The notes under the pieces were generated by a model that did no database searches, had not been told where the DNA came from, and saw only the letters and a program-made list of their open reading frames with translations. From assembly GCA_964427055.1 (NCBI GenBank), contig CAYRSQ010000040.1, positions 1-7,557 of the forward strand: a stretch of DNA of 7,557 bases, read 5' to 3'. The DNA is from CAYNTH01 sp964427055. Its GTDB lineage: Archaea; Aenigmatarchaeota; Aenigmatarchaeia; CG10238-14; SCSR01. Positions within the stretch are counted from its first letter, which is position 1. Every line of letters starts with the position of its first letter. Positions 7,094-7,557 of the stretch are shown one piece after another. A program made the position numbers and the translations under genes.

Positions 7094-7302
7094 TCCCATA
7101 CAATAAGGTATATTTTGAGATCTTTAGAGTTTCATCCCATGCCATTTGAGGCGGTACTGGGTTGTTTATTCTCCTATACAATCTCCAACAGAGATGTTTA
7201 TCACCTCCTTTCCTTTGTCATATTATTGACCACATTTTCTTCTTTCGAAAAAAACCTCTCCACCTATACGGCGGTGTCTTTAGCAAGCACCAAGGCTTTT
7301 CG

Positions 7303-7318
7303 AGCAACACAATTTCCT
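7303..7318 (-). promoter_or_regulatory. Weak sigma-54-like promoter element
   Basis: The minus strand reads AGGAAATTGTGTTGCT. The GG and GC dinucleotides have the required -24/-12 spacing and the -12 part TTGCT is perfect, but the -24 part is poor (GGAAA against GGCAC). It lies about 280 bases before dctP. DctBD-type control through sigma-54 is known for C4-dicarboxylate transporters, but one such match in this much sequence can be chance. Confidence 0.18.
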
Positions 7319-7467
7319 GTCTAAACCCATCCTGAGTCTACCGTCCAATCTAATATACTCTCCATTAAGATATGGATTATGTGGTGGTCAGAAAAGAACA
7401 GTGCATACCAAAAGTAAAAAGCAGAGACTGCATCAATAGTATCGAAGGAATTCTGTAGCTTATCAAA

Positions 7468-7516
7468 GAAAGTAGGTAACCCGAGTAATCTTCTTAATCA
7501 AGAAAAGCCTACTTCC
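7468..7516 (-). terminator. Nested inverted repeats spanning the stop codon of the crotonase-like gene, candidate terminator
   Basis: On the minus strand GGAAGTAGG (7516-7508), which contains the TAG stop, can pair with CCTACTTTC (7476-7468) over 9 bp with one G-U. The loop holds a second hairpin, TTCTT-GATT-AAGAA (7504-7491). The RNA continues TTTG, so a T-rich tail is only partly present. The long loop makes intrinsic termination uncertain; mRNA end stabilisation is an alternative. Confidence 0.3.
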
Positions 7517-7557
7517 CTTTAAATGCTGGTTTTCGTTTTTCGATAAATGCTTGTGTT
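7509..7557 (-). CDS. C-terminal end of a probable enoyl-CoA hydratase/isomerase (crotonase family), partial
   Basis: The minus strand at 7556-7512 encodes TQAFIEKRKPAFKGK followed by TAG at 7511-7509. A tail of the form EAFxEKRxPxFKGK at the very end of the protein is highly typical of crotonase-family enoyl-CoA hydratases, such as Crt and FadB-like single-domain enzymes. The remaining roughly 245 residues, including the active-site glutamates, are outside the window, so the exact activity is not visible. Its position upstream of the TRAP and acyl-CoA dehydrogenase genes on the same strand fits the same catabolic locus. The 485-base gap to dctP suggests a separate transcript. If the assignment holds, the locus has both an (S)-type crotonase and an (R)-type MaoC hydratase. 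Confidence 0.75.
   Translation of the reverse strand, partial: TQAFIEKRKPAFKGK

Larger units (their letters stand above)
7024..7508. other. 485-base gene-free leader upstream of dctP
   Basis: No convincing gene lies here. Frames on both strands give only short readings; the longest, 7115-7324 on the plus strand, begins with TTG without a good ribosome site. On the minus strand I see, in transcription order: nested inverted repeats at the end of the upstream gene (7516-7468); a 4-bp GCAG/CTGC hairpin followed by five T (7431-7416); a protein-like reading interrupted by a stop (7320-7201); a very strong orphan Shine-Dalgarno (7211-7201); a 5-bp hairpin ATCTC/GAGAT (7195-7181); and a palindrome beside TTGACA (7093-7081). 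The region probably carries the dctP promoter and regulatory sites. Confidence 0.6.

Noticed and set aside
7115..7324. 69-codon plus-strand open frame
   Set aside because: It starts with TTG, has no well-placed ribosome site, runs against all neighbours and matches no family I recognise. The stretch is discussed instead as a possible remnant or repeat.
7416..7431. GCAG-AGA-CTGC hairpin followed by five T on the minus strand
   Set aside because: A 4-bp stem is too weak to call a terminator. It is mentioned only in the leader description.

Overview
The window reads as a chromosomal stretch of a bacterium that degrades organic acids through CoA thioesters. All recognisable genes lie on the minus strand, so transcription runs from position 7557 towards 1. 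Base composition is close to balanced and slightly AT-rich. The gene set (DctPQM TRAP transporter, long DmdC/FadE5-like acyl-CoA dehydrogenase, paired MaoC hot-dog proteins, SDR dehydrogenase, crotonase) and the strong GGAG ribosome binding sites would suit an anaerobic or syntrophic Desulfobacterota-type proteobacterium. That placement is inference from family associations, not from a marker gene.

Layout in transcription order. (1) 7557-7509: last 15 codons of a gene whose tail looks like an enoyl-CoA hydratase (crotonase). (2) 7508-7024: 485 bases without a convincing gene, holding nested inverted repeats, a protein-like reading interrupted by a stop, an orphan very strong Shine-Dalgarno sequence, a weak sigma-54-like element and a palindrome next to a perfect TTGACA. 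(3) 7023-6004 dctP, 5820-5326 dctQ and 5236-3926 dctM: a complete three-gene TRAP transporter, with a strong hairpin between dctP and dctQ. (4) 3713-1929: acyl-CoA dehydrogenase of about 594 residues. (5) 1780-1334 and 1321-884: two adjacent single-hot-dog MaoC-type proteins, the first lacking the catalytic His and the second carrying the complete Asp/His pair. (6) 848-12: SDR dehydrogenase. (7) 7-1: possible start codon of a further gene.

How they may work together (inference). DctP captures a carboxylate in the periplasm and DctQM imports it. After activation to a CoA thioester by an enzyme not in this window, the FAD-dependent dehydrogenase introduces the 2,3 double bond. The MaoC pair hydrates it, probably to a (3R)-hydroxyacyl-CoA, and the SDR oxidises that to the 3-keto thioester. 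The MaoC-N, MaoC-C and SDR genes correspond to the separate domains of the peroxisomal multifunctional enzyme type 2. The substrate cannot be named from the sequence. I did not find a clearly novel system; the unexplained material is concentrated in the 7024-7508 leader and in the dctP-dctQ hairpin.
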